Shown: positions 33,604 to 42,683 of the stretch, piece after piece
How the letters are laid out: each line of letters starts with the position of its first letter
Position numbering within the stretch: the stretch's first letter is position 1
Assembly: GCF_900188455.1 (NCBI RefSeq)
Contig: NZ_FZOL01000022.1
Location: 1 to 64,000 of the forward strand
Direction: 5' to 3'
Origin: Pseudomonas japonica
GTDB lineage: Bacteria; Pseudomonadota; Gammaproteobacteria; Pseudomonadales; Pseudomonadaceae
Length of the DNA stretch: 64,000 nt
Notes under the pieces: generated by a model
Seen by the model: only the letters and a program-made list of their open reading frames with translations
Databases searched by the model: none
Told to the model about the DNA's origin: nothing
Program-made: the position numbers and the translations under genes

Positions 33604-34821
33604 TCAGCCCTTGGCCGGCGAAGTGTCGCGCACGTCCACCGGATCGGCCGCCATCTGCAGGTGCAGGCGCTGGCCGGTGTACGGCGTGTGCCTGCGCACC
33701 ACGTCCATGTTCAGCTCCACACCCAGGCCCGGCTCGCTGGACGGGATGATGTAGCCGTCTTCCCACTGCAGCGGCTTGTTCAGCACCTCGGCGTGGAAGC
33801 CGCCCCAGGTCTCGATGCTTTCCTGGATCAGGAAGTTCGGCGTGCACGCCGCCAGCTGGAAGCTCGCCGCGGCGCCGATCGGGCCGTTGTACAGGTGCGG
33901 GGCGATCTGCGCGTAGTACACCTCGGCCAGGCTGGCGATCTTCTTCGCTTCCAGCAGGCCGCCGCAGCGCGCCACGTTCATCTGCAGGATCGACGCACCG
34001 CCGGCCTGCAGCAGCTTGAAGAACTCGTACTTGGTGGTCAGGCGCTCGCCGCTGGCGATCGGGATGCTGGTCTTGCCGGCGACCTGGGCCATGGCGTCTT
34101 CCTGGCCGGGCGGAATCGGTTCCTCGAACCACAGCGGGTCGTACTTCTCCAGGCGTTTGGCCAGGCGGATCGCCGAGGACGGCACCATCTGCCCGTGGGT
34201 GCCGAACAACAGGTCGCACTGGTTGCCGACCGCCTCGCGGATCCGCCGGCAGAAGGTCTCGCAACGGTCCAGCACTTCGAGGGAGAGCTGGTGCCCGGAA
34301 TAGGCGGTGTACGGGCCGGCCGGGTCGAACTTCAGCGCGGTGAAGCCCTTGTTCATGTTCTGCACCGCGCACTCGGCGGCCAGGTCCGGGTCGTCGTAGT
34401 CGTACTCGCCCTTGCCGTTCAGCGGGTACAGGTAGGTGTAGGAGCGCAGGCGCTCATGCACCTTGCCGCCGAGCAGTTCGTAGACCGGCTTGTTCGCCGC
34501 CTTGCCGACGATGTCCCAGCAGGCCATTTCCAGGCCGCTGACCACGCCCATCATGGTCAGGTCGGGGCGCTGGGTGAAGCCGCTGGAGTAGGCCTGGCGG
34601 AAGAAGCGCTCGATGTGGTGCGGGTCCTGGTCGAGCAGGTAGCGCTCGAACACGTCCTCGATGATCGGCAGCATGGCCTTGGGGCCGAAGGTGGCGGCGT
34701 AGATCTCGCCGACGCCTTCGATGCCGCAGGCGGTGCGCAGTTTGACGAACAGCCAGTACATGCCGCCGATGTGCGGGGGCGGAACGGCGACGATATGGGT
34801 TTCGAGCGCGACGATTTTCAT
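33604..34821 (-). CDS. Enolase-superfamily sugar-acid dehydratase (mandelate racemase/MLE group)
   Basis: A 405-residue protein with the MR_MLE N-terminal cap and a (beta/alpha)7-beta barrel. Visible active-site elements are a KxD base motif (TALKFDPAGPYT), the metal strand WFEEPIPPG, ASGERL with Glu, and a histidine in IAPHLYNGP. These fit galactonate/mannonate-type acid-sugar dehydratases rather than muconate cycloisomerase; the substrate is not certain. The ATG at 34821 starts one base after the stop of the upstream MFS gene, so the carrier and enzyme are coupled. The GMC oxidoreductase follows. Confidence 0.85.
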   Translation of the reverse strand: MKIVALETHIVAVPPPHIGGMYWLFVKLRTACGIEGVGEIYAATFGPKAMLPIIEDVFERYLLDQDPHHIERFFRQAYSSGFTQRPDLTMMGVVSGLEMACWDIVGKAANKPVYELLGGKVHERLRSYTYLYPLNGKGEYDYDDPDLAAECAVQNMNKGFTALKFDPAGPYTAYSGHQLSLEVLDRCETFCRRIREAVGNQCDLLFGTHGQMVPSSAIRLAKRLEKYDPLWFEEPIPPGQEDAMAQVAGKTSIPIASGERLTTKYEFFKLLQAGGASILQMNVARCGGLLEAKKIASLAEVYYAQIAPHLYNGPIGAAASFQLAACTPNFLIQESIETWGGFHAEVLNKPLQWEDGYIIPSSEPGLGVELNMDVVRRHTPYTGQRLHLQMAADPVDVRDTSPAKG

Positions 34822-34822
34822 C

Positions 34823-36145
34823 TCAGGCACCTGTGTTCAGAAGACGTTGTGTGCGTTTGACCCGGCCGCGCAGAGCCACCGCGGCAAGGGTGCCGACCAG
34901 GCCCACGGCGCCGATGTAGCCGAAGTACAGCTTGTAGCCCAGGGCACCCGGGTAGTGTTCGGTGAGGTAGCCGTTGATCAGCGGAATGAAGGTGTCCGGC
35001 AGGTAACCCACCACCGAGACGATGCCGATGGCCAGGCCCGTGATGCGCAGCGGGATGGCGCAGGTATCCAGGATCGCCCAGTACAGGCCGCGGATCGCAT
35101 AGGTCATCAGGCCGATGAAGATCACCGTGGCGATCAGCAGGCCGAGGCTGTTCAAGCCCGGGAACACGATCAGGCCGAACACGCCGAGGGTGGCCAGGAG
35201 CATGGCGACGATCAACACCGAGACGTTGCTGAACTTGTCCCCCAGCCAGCCACCACCGATGCCGCCGATGGGCCGCATCCACAGCTTGATGGTGGTGATG
35301 GTGCCGGCCATGACCGCGGTCATGCCGCTGCCCTGCAGGTAGTCGGAGAAGCTGTAGGTGGCCCAGAAGATGTGGTAGCCGCAGAACACGATGGCGGTGA
35401 CCAGCCACAGCTCGGGGATCTTCACCAGGGTGGCGAGGTCACCCAGCAGGTTGTATTTGCCCTGCTCCACCGGCTGGGTGTCCTCCATGGACTTCGGGTC
35501 CTTGAGCAGCACCAGCACGCAGCCGATGGCGATACAGGTGAAGGAGTACAGGTAGACCACATGCCTGAAGCCTTCGGCCACCGACTCGCCGCGGGTTTCC
35601 GTGGCCATGGCGAACAGGGCCAGGGCGATGGTGGCCAGCAGTGCTTCGACCAGGCCGCGGCCGCCGTCGAGGATGCCGAAGAAACGGCCCTGCTCGGAGT
35701 GCCGGGCGATCATCTTGACCCGCTTGAGCACCGAGGCCCAGAAGGTCAGGCCGGTGGTCAGGCCCCAGCAGCCGAAGATCACCAGCAGACCACTCATGCC
35801 CGGCGCGGTGGCGTACCACAGGCCAAGGGCACCGGTGGCCACCAGCGAGAAGAAGATCAGAAAGCGCGGGGCGATGCGGTCGGCCAGCCAGCCGCTGGGC
35901 AGGTAGCTGAGCAGGAAGATCGTGCCGAGCATGGAGTACAGGTAGCCGAGCTCGGCGTGGTTGATCTGGAACACCTCCAGCATGGTGGTCTGGTAGACCT
36001 GGCGCAGGTAGAGGATGGGGTAGATCGCGCCGGCGGCGAGCACCAGCAGCATCAGTTGGAAATAGCGACTTCCCTTGTCGCTGTTGCCCGCGACGCGGGC
36101 AGCGGATCCCTGGACAGCGGCAGCATTGGCAGCATGCTTGGACAT
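34823..36145 (-). CDS. MFS transporter of the acid-sugar operon
   Basis: A 440-residue, 12-span carrier (GAIYPILYLRQVYQTTMLEVF, LSYLPSGWLADRIAPR loop 2-3, and TIKLWMRPIGGIGGGWLGDKFS). It starts at the ATG at 36145 with a GAGG site; a longer start at 36163 is possible. It is the first gene of a three-gene operon with the dehydratase and the GMC enzyme, so it probably imports their substrate. A Crc/Hfq-type AANAANAA run lies about 44 nt upstream in the leader. Confidence 0.85.
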   Translation of the reverse strand: MSKHAANAAAVQGSAARVAGNSDKGSRYFQLMLLVLAAGAIYPILYLRQVYQTTMLEVFQINHAELGYLYSMLGTIFLLSYLPSGWLADRIAPRFLIFFSLVATGALGLWYATAPGMSGLLVIFGCWGLTTGLTFWASVLKRVKMIARHSEQGRFFGILDGGRGLVEALLATIALALFAMATETRGESVAEGFRHVVYLYSFTCIAIGCVLVLLKDPKSMEDTQPVEQGKYNLLGDLATLVKIPELWLVTAIVFCGYHIFWATYSFSDYLQGSGMTAVMAGTITTIKLWMRPIGGIGGGWLGDKFSNVSVLIVAMLLATLGVFGLIVFPGLNSLGLLIATVIFIGLMTYAIRGLYWAILDTCAIPLRITGLAIGIVSVVGYLPDTFIPLINGYLTEHYPGALGYKLYFGYIGAVGLVGTLAAVALRGRVKRTQRLLNTGA

Positions 36146-36188
36146 GGATGAGACCTCGGGCACCCCGCTGCGCGGGTGTGCCGGTTAA

Positions 36189-36199
36189 TTGTTGTTATT
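36189..36199 (-). promoter_or_regulatory. Crc/Hfq-type A-rich motif, MFS/dehydratase operon leader
   Basis: AATAACAACAA on the transcribed strand, 44 nt upstream of the MFS start. It fits the AANAANAA pattern bound by Hfq-Crc in Pseudomonas catabolite repression, but is further from the start than in the other cases here. Confidence 0.4.
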
Positions 36200-36246
36200 G
36201 AGGGTGAAACGGCTGCACGCAGTCCGTGCAGCTTGCTACGCAATGG

Positions 36247-37671
36247 TCAGTAGTTCATGACCACCAGTCGGGTCTGGGTGAATTCGAGCATCCCGTGCTT
36301 GCCGTCGTCGCCGCCCAGGCCCGAGCGTTTCCAGCCGGCGTGGAAGCCCTGGTAGGGGTCGGCCGGGGTGCGGTTGACGTACAGCTCGCCGGCCTCGATG
36401 GCGGCGGCGACTTTCATCGTGGTGCGGTAGTTCTCGCTGAACAGCACCGAGGACAGGCCGAACTGATGGTCGTTGGCCATCTCCAGGGCCTGGTCGATGT
36501 CGTGATAGCTCAGCAGCGCCAGCACCGGACCGAAGGTTTCCTCCTGGACGATCTCCATGTCCTGGCGGCAGTGGCTGAGCAGGGTCGGCGGGTAGAAATG
36601 CCCCGGCCCTTGCGGAATGAAGCCGCCGGTCTCCAGCACCGCGCCGGCGGCGACGGCGCGCTCGACCATGGCGTGGATGTTGCGCCGAGCCGCGGCATTC
36701 ACCAGCGGGCCCATGCGCTGCGGGTCCTCGGCCCGGTCGCCGAAGCGCACCGCGGCGAACTTTGCCTTGAGCAGCGCCAGCAGGTGCTCATGCACGCTTT
36801 CGTGGACGTAGACCCGCTCCACCGCCGTGCACAACTGGCCGCAGTGGGTGGTCTTGGACGCGACGATGGCGCTGGCGGCCTGTTCCAGGTCGGCGTCGGC
36901 CTCGACGATCACCGGGGTCTTGCCGCCCAGTTCCAGGGATGGCTTGGCGATGTTTTCCTTGCAGTAGTCGAGAACGATGCGTCCCGCGTTGACGCTGCCG
37001 GTCAGGGTGATCAGGCCCACCGCCTTGTGCGTGCACAGGCTGGCGGCGGTGGCGTGGTCCATGGTCAGGATGTTCAGCACCCCCGCCGGCAGGCCGGCCT
37101 GCTGCGCGGCGCGGGCGATTTCGAAGGCCGACAGCGGGGTGTTGTTGCTCGGCCGCACCACCACGGTATTGCCGGTGATCAGCGCCGGGGCGATCTTGCG
37201 CAGCAGGGTGTAGACCGGGTAGTTGAAGGGGATCAGGCAGGCCACCACGCCGATCGCCTCGCGGTGCAGGAACAGGCGTTCGTCGGGGCTGTCGCTGGGG
37301 ATGATCTCGCCTTCGATACGGCGTGCCCATTCGGCGTGATAGCGGGTGATCTGCGCCGCGTAGCGGGCTTCGTTGCTGGCGTCTTCCAGGCTCTTGCCGG
37401 ACTCGGCGGCCAGGGCTTCGCCGATCGGCACGGCACGGGCTTCGAGGGCATCGGCGAAGGCGCGCAGGTAGTCACCGCGCTGGATGCTGGTCAGCTTGCC
37501 CCAGGTCTTCTGCGCGGCGGCCGCGGCGGCAACCGCGTTGATGGCCTCGCGGGCGGTAGCGGCCGCGACCTCACCGACCAGGGTCTCGGTGGCCGGGTCG
37601 TACACCGCGATCCGTGCCGTGCCGGCAGGCTCGATGAAGTGGCCATCAACAAAATTTCGCTCGATTCGCAT
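36247..37671 (-). CDS. NAD-dependent aldehyde dehydrogenase, AldA-like
   Basis: A 474-residue ALDH. The NAD fold shows IPFNYPVYTLLRKIAPALITGNTVVVRPS; the general-base Glu is in LELGGKTPVIVE and the catalytic Cys in THCGQLCTAVERVYV. EETFGPVLALLSY and GFHAGWKRSGLGGDDGKHG complete the family pattern, and the C terminus most resembles E. coli AldA (lactaldehyde/glycolaldehyde dehydrogenase). It lies upstream of the acid-sugar operon on the same strand, 101 nt from the MFS start, and has its own A-rich leader motif. It probably oxidises an aldehyde of that route. Confidence 0.88.
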   Translation of the reverse strand: MRIERNFVDGHFIEPAGTARIAVYDPATETLVGEVAAATAREAINAVAAAAAAQKTWGKLTSIQRGDYLRAFADALEARAVPIGEALAAESGKSLEDASNEARYAAQITRYHAEWARRIEGEIIPSDSPDERLFLHREAIGVVACLIPFNYPVYTLLRKIAPALITGNTVVVRPSNNTPLSAFEIARAAQQAGLPAGVLNILTMDHATAASLCTHKAVGLITLTGSVNAGRIVLDYCKENIAKPSLELGGKTPVIVEADADLEQAASAIVASKTTHCGQLCTAVERVYVHESVHEHLLALLKAKFAAVRFGDRAEDPQRMGPLVNAAARRNIHAMVERAVAAGAVLETGGFIPQGPGHFYPPTLLSHCRQDMEIVQEETFGPVLALLSYHDIDQALEMANDHQFGLSSVLFSENYRTTMKVAAAIEAGELYVNRTPADPYQGFHAGWKRSGLGGDDGKHGMLEFTQTRLVVMNY

Positions 37672-37694
37672 CGCAATCCGCCCATCGTTGTCGC

Positions 37695-37703
37695 GTTGTT
37701 ATT
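37695..37703 (-). promoter_or_regulatory. Crc/Hfq-type A-rich motif before the AldA-like gene
   Basis: AATAACAAC on the transcribed strand, 24 nt upstream of the start at 37671, matching AANAANAA. Suggests catabolite repression of translation by Hfq-Crc. Confidence 0.4.
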
Positions 37704-37800
37704 GACGGGCAGTGTTGTGATTCGGCGGGGGTTGGACAAACGATGAATTTCGCGGGGGAACATTCGAAAAAGGCATGTTACTGACTTCGCGGCGTGACAT

Positions 37801-37955
37801 CTGTAGGAGCTGGCTTGTCGTGTGACGAACCACTGCGAAGGAGCGCGCAGCGGTCCCGGTTCCCGATCTGCAGCCAGGAGAAAGTCATTGTGCTGGCTTT
37901 GGATCAGGAACCGGGACCGCTTTGCGGTCCTTCGCAGGCAAGCCAGCTCCTACAG
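37801..37955. repeat. Compound REP inverted repeat
   Basis: The outer arms CTGTAGGAGCTGGCTTG (37801-37817) and 37939-37955 are exact reverse complements. A second, inner pair (37835-37863 and 37907-37935, GCGAAGGA...GGTCCCGGTTCC) is nearly complementary. It occupies most of the gap between the AldA-like gene and the LysR gene and abuts the LysR stop. Confidence 0.75.
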
Positions 37956-37969
37956 TTCGCGCAAGCCCT

Positions 37970-38902
37970 TCAACCCGCCGGACTGGACGGCTCCAACTGC
38001 CGCTGCGCCAGCCAGATCTCTTCCTGCAACCACTGGTGGAACAGCTGCAACTGCGGCGCATCGCGCTGCTCCGGACGGGTCACCAGCCAGTACGACTGAT
38101 GCCCCTCCACATGCACGTTCAACACCTGGGTCAACTGCCCGCTGGCCAGCTCCGGCGCGACCATGTGCCAGTCGGCGATGGTGATCCCCAGACCATCCAC
38201 CGCCGCGCGAATCGCCAGGTCGAGCAGGTCGAACTCGTAGCCGCCCTGGGTATCCACGCCACTGATCCGCGCCGCGTCCAGCCAGTGCTTCCAGGTCAGG
38301 TAGCGCTGGTCCTCGCGGGCCAGCACATGGAGCAGGGTCATGCGGTTGAGGTCGACGCCCTGCCCCTCCTGCTCGCGGGCATACAACGACGGCGCGCACA
38401 CGGCGATATGCCGCTCCTGGATCAGCAGCGAACTGTCCAGCCCGTCCCATTCGCCATCACCGAAGCGGATCGCGCAGTCGAGGGTGGCGGTCTCGGCCAG
38501 GCTGTCACGCAGTTGCGTGGTGATGCTCAGCTCCAACTCCGGATGGGCCTCGCGCAAGCGGCCCAGACGCGGCATCAGCCAGCGGCTGGTGAACGTCGGC
38601 GGGGCATTGAGGTGCAGACGGTTGGAATGGGTCTTCTGCTGGATACTGCGCACGGTCATCTCGATCTTGTCGAACGACTGGTGCAACGCGCGCAGCAGCA
38701 CGCGCCCGGCGTTGGTCAGTTCGAGGTGATGGTGACGCCGCTGCAACAGGTTCTCGCCAAGCTGCTCCTCCAGTTGCCGCACCTGGCGGCTGACCGCGCT
38801 CTGGGTGACGTTGAGCAGCTCGGCGGCGCGGGTGAAGCTGCCGGTGCTGCCGGCCACTTCGAAAGCCTTGAGAGCATTGAGACCTGGCATTTTGCGTTTC
38901 AT
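37970..38902 (-). CDS. LysR-type regulator, GcvA-like
   Basis: A 310-residue regulator. The winged HTH is at residues 1-65 (NALKAFEVAGSTGSFTRAAELLNVTQSAVSRQVRQLEEQLG). The effector domain follows the GcvA subgroup pattern (RLHLNAPPTFTSRWLMPRL, DCAIRFGDGEWDGLDSSLL). The start is the ATG at 38902 (MKRKMPGLN); an open extension to 38962 would enter the promoter. It is divergent from the porin at 39098, with a LysR-type T-N11-A palindrome between, so it likely controls the porin and perhaps the neighbouring catabolic operons. Confidence 0.87.
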   Translation of the reverse strand: MKRKMPGLNALKAFEVAGSTGSFTRAAELLNVTQSAVSRQVRQLEEQLGENLLQRRHHHLELTNAGRVLLRALHQSFDKIEMTVRSIQQKTHSNRLHLNAPPTFTSRWLMPRLGRLREAHPELELSITTQLRDSLAETATLDCAIRFGDGEWDGLDSSLLIQERHIAVCAPSLYAREQEGQGVDLNRMTLLHVLAREDQRYLTWKHWLDAARISGVDTQGGYEFDLLDLAIRAAVDGLGITIADWHMVAPELASGQLTQVLNVHVEGHQSYWLVTRPEQRDAPQLQLFHQWLQEEIWLAQRQLEPSSPAG

Positions 38903-38992
38903 GGAAGGCGCTCGCTGGCGAAGGGGAAATGTGTGAAGTATCCCACGCCATGTAAGACACACCCCACAAGCTCATCAGAATTTTCTGCAAGT

Positions 38993-39013
38993 AACTTGCG
39001 TTTAACGCAGGTT
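38993..39013. promoter_or_regulatory. LysR-type operator (T-N11-A) between LysR and porin genes
   Basis: A 21-nt near-perfect palindrome (AACTTGCGTT-T-AACGCAGGTT, one mismatch) that contains TGCG-TTTAA-CGCA, an exact T-N11-A LysR box at 38997-39009. It lies in the 195-nt divergent region, about 85-90 nt from each start codon. Confidence 0.6.
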
Positions 39014-39076
39014 CGCCCCGCCATTTAATCGTTTGTGGCCCACCGCCTCGCTGGCAACACTGCGCGCGTCTCACAT

Positions 39077-39085
39077 AACAACAAC
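39077..39085 (+). promoter_or_regulatory. Crc/Hfq-type A-rich motif before the porin gene
   Basis: AACAACAAC immediately ahead of the GAGAG ribosome site of the porin at 39098; matches AANAANAA at the position where Hfq-Crc blocks ribosome loading. Confidence 0.5.
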
Positions 39086-39097
39086 GAGAGCCGCGCC

Positions 39098-40276
39098 ATG
39101 CCCTTCCCCGCTTCACTGCGCCTGCAGTCCGTCTGTCTTGCCACCCTGTCCGCCCTCGCCGTGCCGGCGTTCGCCGTGCAGGTCACGGACAACCTCGACC
39201 TCGGCGGCGCCGTCCGCGCCCGCTGGGACTACGACCCGGACCGGGATATCCAGAAGTTCAACTTCGACACCGCCTTCCTTACCGCCAAGTACAGCTCCGA
39301 CACCTGGATCGGCGCCGCCAAGTACCGTTTCTACGGTCGCGCCTACCCCTACAAGTACACCAACAACGTCGGCGACGTCGCATTCGCCGAAACCGCCTGG
39401 ATCGGCTACCGGTTCAATCCGGAGCAACAGCTCCAGGTCGGCCTCAACCAGATTCCGTTCGGCCTGCAGCCGTACTTCGGCAGCACCTTCTTCGAAACCC
39501 TGGGCAACGTCATCGGCCTGGAGGACGTCGAGCAGATCGGCGCCAAGTACATCCAGCAGGCCGGCGCCTGGAACCTGCAGGCCGGCTACTACCTGCGCCC
39601 GGCCTGGCAGGGCAAGGGCACCAGCAACGGCCGCACCTACTCCACCGTGGTCTCCTCCGCCGACGCCTACGTCGAGGACGGCAGCGACAACCGCGAGCGC
39701 AACACCGCGGTCCTGCGCGTGGCGCGGTCGGTTGACCTGGGCGCGTGGAAATCCGAGGTCGGCGTGTCCGGCATGACCTCGACCCTGAAGAACAACGACA
39801 CCCACGACGAGGGCCGGCGCAATGCCGTGGCCGTGCACTATCTGGGCAAGAACGGCCCCTGGGGCGTGCAGTTGATGGCGGCGCGGCAACAGATGTCGCC
39901 GCGCAACGAAGGCACTGACGAACTGGTCACCTTCGGCGGCTACGACGGCACCTTCAACGTCGCCAGCCGCGGCAATTTCTATGTCGCCGACCTCAGCTAC
40001 GACGTCGACGGCAAGTACCTGTTCGACCAGCTCAGCGGCATCAAGCTGTACGCCAACTACAGCGCCTTCGACAAATCCGCGGCGGACTTCGACACCTCCG
40101 AGCGGCTGATCCTCGGCTCGTCGTTCTCCCTGAGCAAACTGTGGATCGCCACCGAATGGCTGGTCGGCAAGAACGACCCGTACATCGGCGGCAGCAGCTA
40201 CACCCAGAGCCTGGGTGCCGGCGGCAGCGACCAATGGGAAAACCAGGTCTACGTGAACATCGGGTACTACTTCTAA
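39098..40276 (+). CDS. Outer-membrane porin of the catabolic region
   Basis: A 392-residue beta-barrel protein. A signal peptide (MPFPASLRLQSVCLATLSALAVPAFA) is followed by alternating amphipathic strands (LDLGGAVRARWDYDPDRDIQKF, WIGAAKYRFYGRAYPYKYT, LQVGLNQIPFGLQPYFG) and a terminal VYVNIGYYF with C-terminal phenylalanine. This is typical of substrate-specific porins near sugar or organic-acid operons. The ATG at 39098 follows a GAGAG site. LysR regulators lie on both sides, one divergent and one directly downstream (26 nt). It probably admits the compound handled by the flanking MFS carriers. Confidence 0.82.
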   Translation: MPFPASLRLQSVCLATLSALAVPAFAVQVTDNLDLGGAVRARWDYDPDRDIQKFNFDTAFLTAKYSSDTWIGAAKYRFYGRAYPYKYTNNVGDVAFAETAWIGYRFNPEQQLQVGLNQIPFGLQPYFGSTFFETLGNVIGLEDVEQIGAKYIQQAGAWNLQAGYYLRPAWQGKGTSNGRTYSTVVSSADAYVEDGSDNRERNTAVLRVARSVDLGAWKSEVGVSGMTSTLKNNDTHDEGRRNAVAVHYLGKNGPWGVQLMAARQQMSPRNEGTDELVTFGGYDGTFNVASRGNFYVADLSYDVDGKYLFDQLSGIKLYANYSAFDKSAADFDTSERLILGSSFSLSKLWIATEWLVGKNDPYIGGSSYTQSLGAGGSDQWENQVYVNIGYYF

Positions 40277-40302
40277 GTTTCTTCCTCCCGGGGGGCCTCG
40301 CC

Positions 40303-41175
40303 GTGCGTCAGTTGCCCCCGCTCACCATGCTGCGCGTCTTCGAAGAGGTCGCGCGGCATCGCAGTTTCAGCCAGGCCGCCGTGCAGTTGAACGTCACCCA
40401 GGGCGCGGTCAGCCGGCAGATCAAGCAGCTGGAAGATCACCTCGGCGTGGCGCTGTTCGTGCGCACCCACCAGGGCCTGACCCTGACCGACGCGGGCCTC
40501 GCCCTGTCGCCGCAACTGGGCGCCGCCTTCGACCAGATCGAGCGCGCGCTGCAGGCGGTACGCGTGCCCAACCTGCGCCAGCGTCTGCGCATCCTCGCCC
40601 CGCCGACCTGGGCCACACGCTGGCTGTCCTCGCACCTGCGCGACTTCTGCCGGCACTACCCGGAGATCAGCCTGAGCATCACCCACCAGGCCAGCCATGA
40701 ACACCTGGCCGAAATCGACTGCCGCATCCGCTTCGGCCTGGGCCCGGCGGAGCACTGGCACAGCGAGTTGCTGGTGATGGAGCGGCATGTGGCGGTGGCC
40801 AGCCCGGAACTGTTCGTCGACGGCGTGGCGCCGGACCCGCGGGCGTATCCGTTGCTGCACATCCTGCATGACGGCAAGCGTCTGCCGGTGTGGGAGAACT
40901 GGCTGGGGGCCACGGGACGGGATGATGTGGACGTGGCCAGCGGGTTGGAGTTCAGCACCCTGGACCAGGTGATCCATACCGCGCTGGCCGGGGGTGGCGT
41001 GGCGGTGATCGACCGGCAGATGATCGATCGGGAACTGCACGAGGGCAGCCTCGTGCCCATTGCCCCACTGGAAGTGCCGGGGCCTTATGGCTACTGGCTG
41101 GATGTGGCAGGGGAAAAGCAGGGGTTGTCGAAGGTGAGGCTGTTTACCGGGTGGTTGCAGGGGATCACGGTCTAA
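40303..41175 (+). CDS. LysR-type regulator, GcvA-like (second)
   Basis: A 290-residue regulator starting at the GTG at 40303 (MRQLPPLTMLRVFEEVARH); an ATG at 40327 is less complete. HTH: FSQAAVQLNVTQGAVSRQIKQLEDHLG. GcvA-group effector domain: RLRILAPPTWATRWLSSHLRDF, IDCRIRFGLGPAEHWHSELL. It follows the porin by 26 nt on the same strand and is likely co-transcribed. A paralogue of the LysR gene at 37970, so the region has two related regulators flanking one porin. The effector is unknown. Confidence 0.85.
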   Translation: MRQLPPLTMLRVFEEVARHRSFSQAAVQLNVTQGAVSRQIKQLEDHLGVALFVRTHQGLTLTDAGLALSPQLGAAFDQIERALQAVRVPNLRQRLRILAPPTWATRWLSSHLRDFCRHYPEISLSITHQASHEHLAEIDCRIRFGLGPAEHWHSELLVMERHVAVASPELFVDGVAPDPRAYPLLHILHDGKRLPVWENWLGATGRDDVDVASGLEFSTLDQVIHTALAGGGVAVIDRQMIDRELHEGSLVPIAPLEVPGPYGYWLDVAGEKQGLSKVRLFTGWLQGITV

Positions 41176-41187
41176 AGACTGGCGCCG

Positions 41188-41227
41188 AACCCTTGTGGGA
41201 GCGGATTCATCCGCTCCCACAAGGGTT
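41188..41227. terminator. Perfect 19-bp hairpin between convergent genes
   Basis: Positions 41188-41206 and 41209-41227 are exact reverse complements with a 2-nt turn (AACCCTTGTGGGAGCGGAT arm). It contains the common Pseudomonas TGTGGGAGCGG REP core and lies 12 nt after the LysR stop and 18 nt before the MFS stop, so it can end transcripts from both sides. Confidence 0.7.
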
Positions 41228-41245
41228 ACGTGCAAGCCTTGAGGT

Positions 41246-42601
41246 TCAAGCCACCGAAACCACCACCCCCTTCTCCCCGCCCTCGGCACTCGGCACCGTA
41301 CACGCCTGGCTCAGGGTCAGCGCCTTGGTCTCCGGCGCCCAGGCCCAGGAAATCAGCGCACCGAAAGCCAGGATCCCGGCGAGGATGCCCATGGTCGGAC
41401 TCAGCCCGATCCCCGCCACGCTCAACGGCAACAGGAAGGTACTCACCGCCGACCCCAGCCGACTGACCGCCGTGGCAAGCCCAATGCCGCTGGCACGCAC
41501 CGGCGTCGGGAAGCTCTCCGCCGGGAACACCCCGACCAGGTTGCTCACCGCCGACAGCACCAGGGTAAACAGGCCGAACACCAGGACCATCAGCCACGCC
41601 GCACTGCCCGGCAGCACCGCCAGCAGGAACAGCGCCGCCGCCAGGATCACGAACGAACCGATGAGGAACCCGCGCCGCGAGAACTTCACCGTGCACCAGA
41701 TCCCCAGCAATGCGCCGATGATCAGCAGCATGTTCAGCATCAGCTCGGTACCAAAGCCCTCGGCCAGGCCCATCTTCGCCAGGATGGTCGGCAGGAAGGT
41801 GTAGATGGCGAAGTACGGCATGACGATGCAGACGAAGAACAGGCAGTTGAACGCCGTGCGCTTGCGGTACTCGCGGCTGAACAGCGCCCTGTAGCCGGAA
41901 TGCCGCTCCACGGCAGGCTCCTCGTCCAGCACCACGTGGGCGCCGAGGTGCTTGCGCACGATGGCCCGTGCCTCCTCGATGCGCCCACGGTTGACCAGCC
42001 AACGCGGCGATTCCGGGGTACCGATGCGCGCCAGCAGGATCAGCCCGGCGGGAATCGCCGAGGACGCCAGCATGTAGCGCCAGGCATCGTCGCCGAGGCT
42101 GAGCATGGCGGTGCCGACGAAGGTCGCGGCCACATAGCCGAAGGTCCAGATCACACTGAACGACCCCAGCAGCACACCGCGGTGCCGGCGCGGGGCGAAC
42201 TCGGCGAGCATCGCGTGGCCGACGCTGAAATCCCCGCCCAGGCCGATGCCGATGAGGATCCGGCAGGCCAGCAGCGCCGCCGCGCTTTCCACGTAGAACT
42301 GCATGACCGAGGCCAGGGTGATGAGGACGAAGCTGATCAGGAAGATCTTCTGCCGGCCGAGGTGATCGGAAATCCAGCCGAAGAACAGGCTGCCGAGAAA
42401 CAGGCCGATCAGCGCCGAGGCGCCGATCAGGCCCTGCCAGAAGGCATCCAGTTGCATCTGCGGGCTCAGCAGGGTGAAGGCGATACCGATCAGGCCGAGG
42501 ATGTAGCCATCGGTGAAGTGCGCGCCGAAGGTCAGCCCGGCGATTTTCAGGTGGAAGCGACCGATCGGCAGATCGTCGATCTTGATGGGTTCAACGGACA
42601 T
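41246..42601 (-). CDS. MFS transporter (sugar/acid porter type)
   Basis: A 451-residue, 12-span carrier. Loop 2-3 reads FFGWISDHLGRQKIF; RILIGIGLGGDFSVGHAMLAEFAPRRHRG is the span 4-5 motif; a cytoplasmic loop of about 60 residues links spans 6 and 7. It resembles SV2/YaaU-type metabolite carriers. CGGAGA is the ribosome site and an AANAANAA motif abuts it. It follows the Fae-AKR-ALDH operon on the same strand with an 82-nt gap, so it probably imports that operon's substrate. Confidence 0.85.
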   Translation of the reverse strand: MSVEPIKIDDLPIGRFHLKIAGLTFGAHFTDGYILGLIGIAFTLLSPQMQLDAFWQGLIGASALIGLFLGSLFFGWISDHLGRQKIFLISFVLITLASVMQFYVESAAALLACRILIGIGLGGDFSVGHAMLAEFAPRRHRGVLLGSFSVIWTFGYVAATFVGTAMLSLGDDAWRYMLASSAIPAGLILLARIGTPESPRWLVNRGRIEEARAIVRKHLGAHVVLDEEPAVERHSGYRALFSREYRKRTAFNCLFFVCIVMPYFAIYTFLPTILAKMGLAEGFGTELMLNMLLIIGALLGIWCTVKFSRRGFLIGSFVILAAALFLLAVLPGSAAWLMVLVFGLFTLVLSAVSNLVGVFPAESFPTPVRASGIGLATAVSRLGSAVSTFLLPLSVAGIGLSPTMGILAGILAFGALISWAWAPETKALTLSQACTVPSAEGGEKGVVVSVA

Positions 42602-42613
42602 GTTCGTCTCCGG

Positions 42614-42624
42614 TTATTGTTCTT
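42614..42624 (-). promoter_or_regulatory. Crc/Hfq-type A-rich motif abutting the MFS ribosome site
   Basis: AAGAACAATAA on the transcribed strand, directly 5-prime of the CGGAGA ribosome site of the gene starting at 42601; exact AANAANAA match at the expected repression position. Confidence 0.5.
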
Positions 42625-42683
42625 GAAGTAGAGATGAAGCCGAAAAGCCGCCGGCAGGGTTGCCGGCGGTGCCTGCCTGGGGC

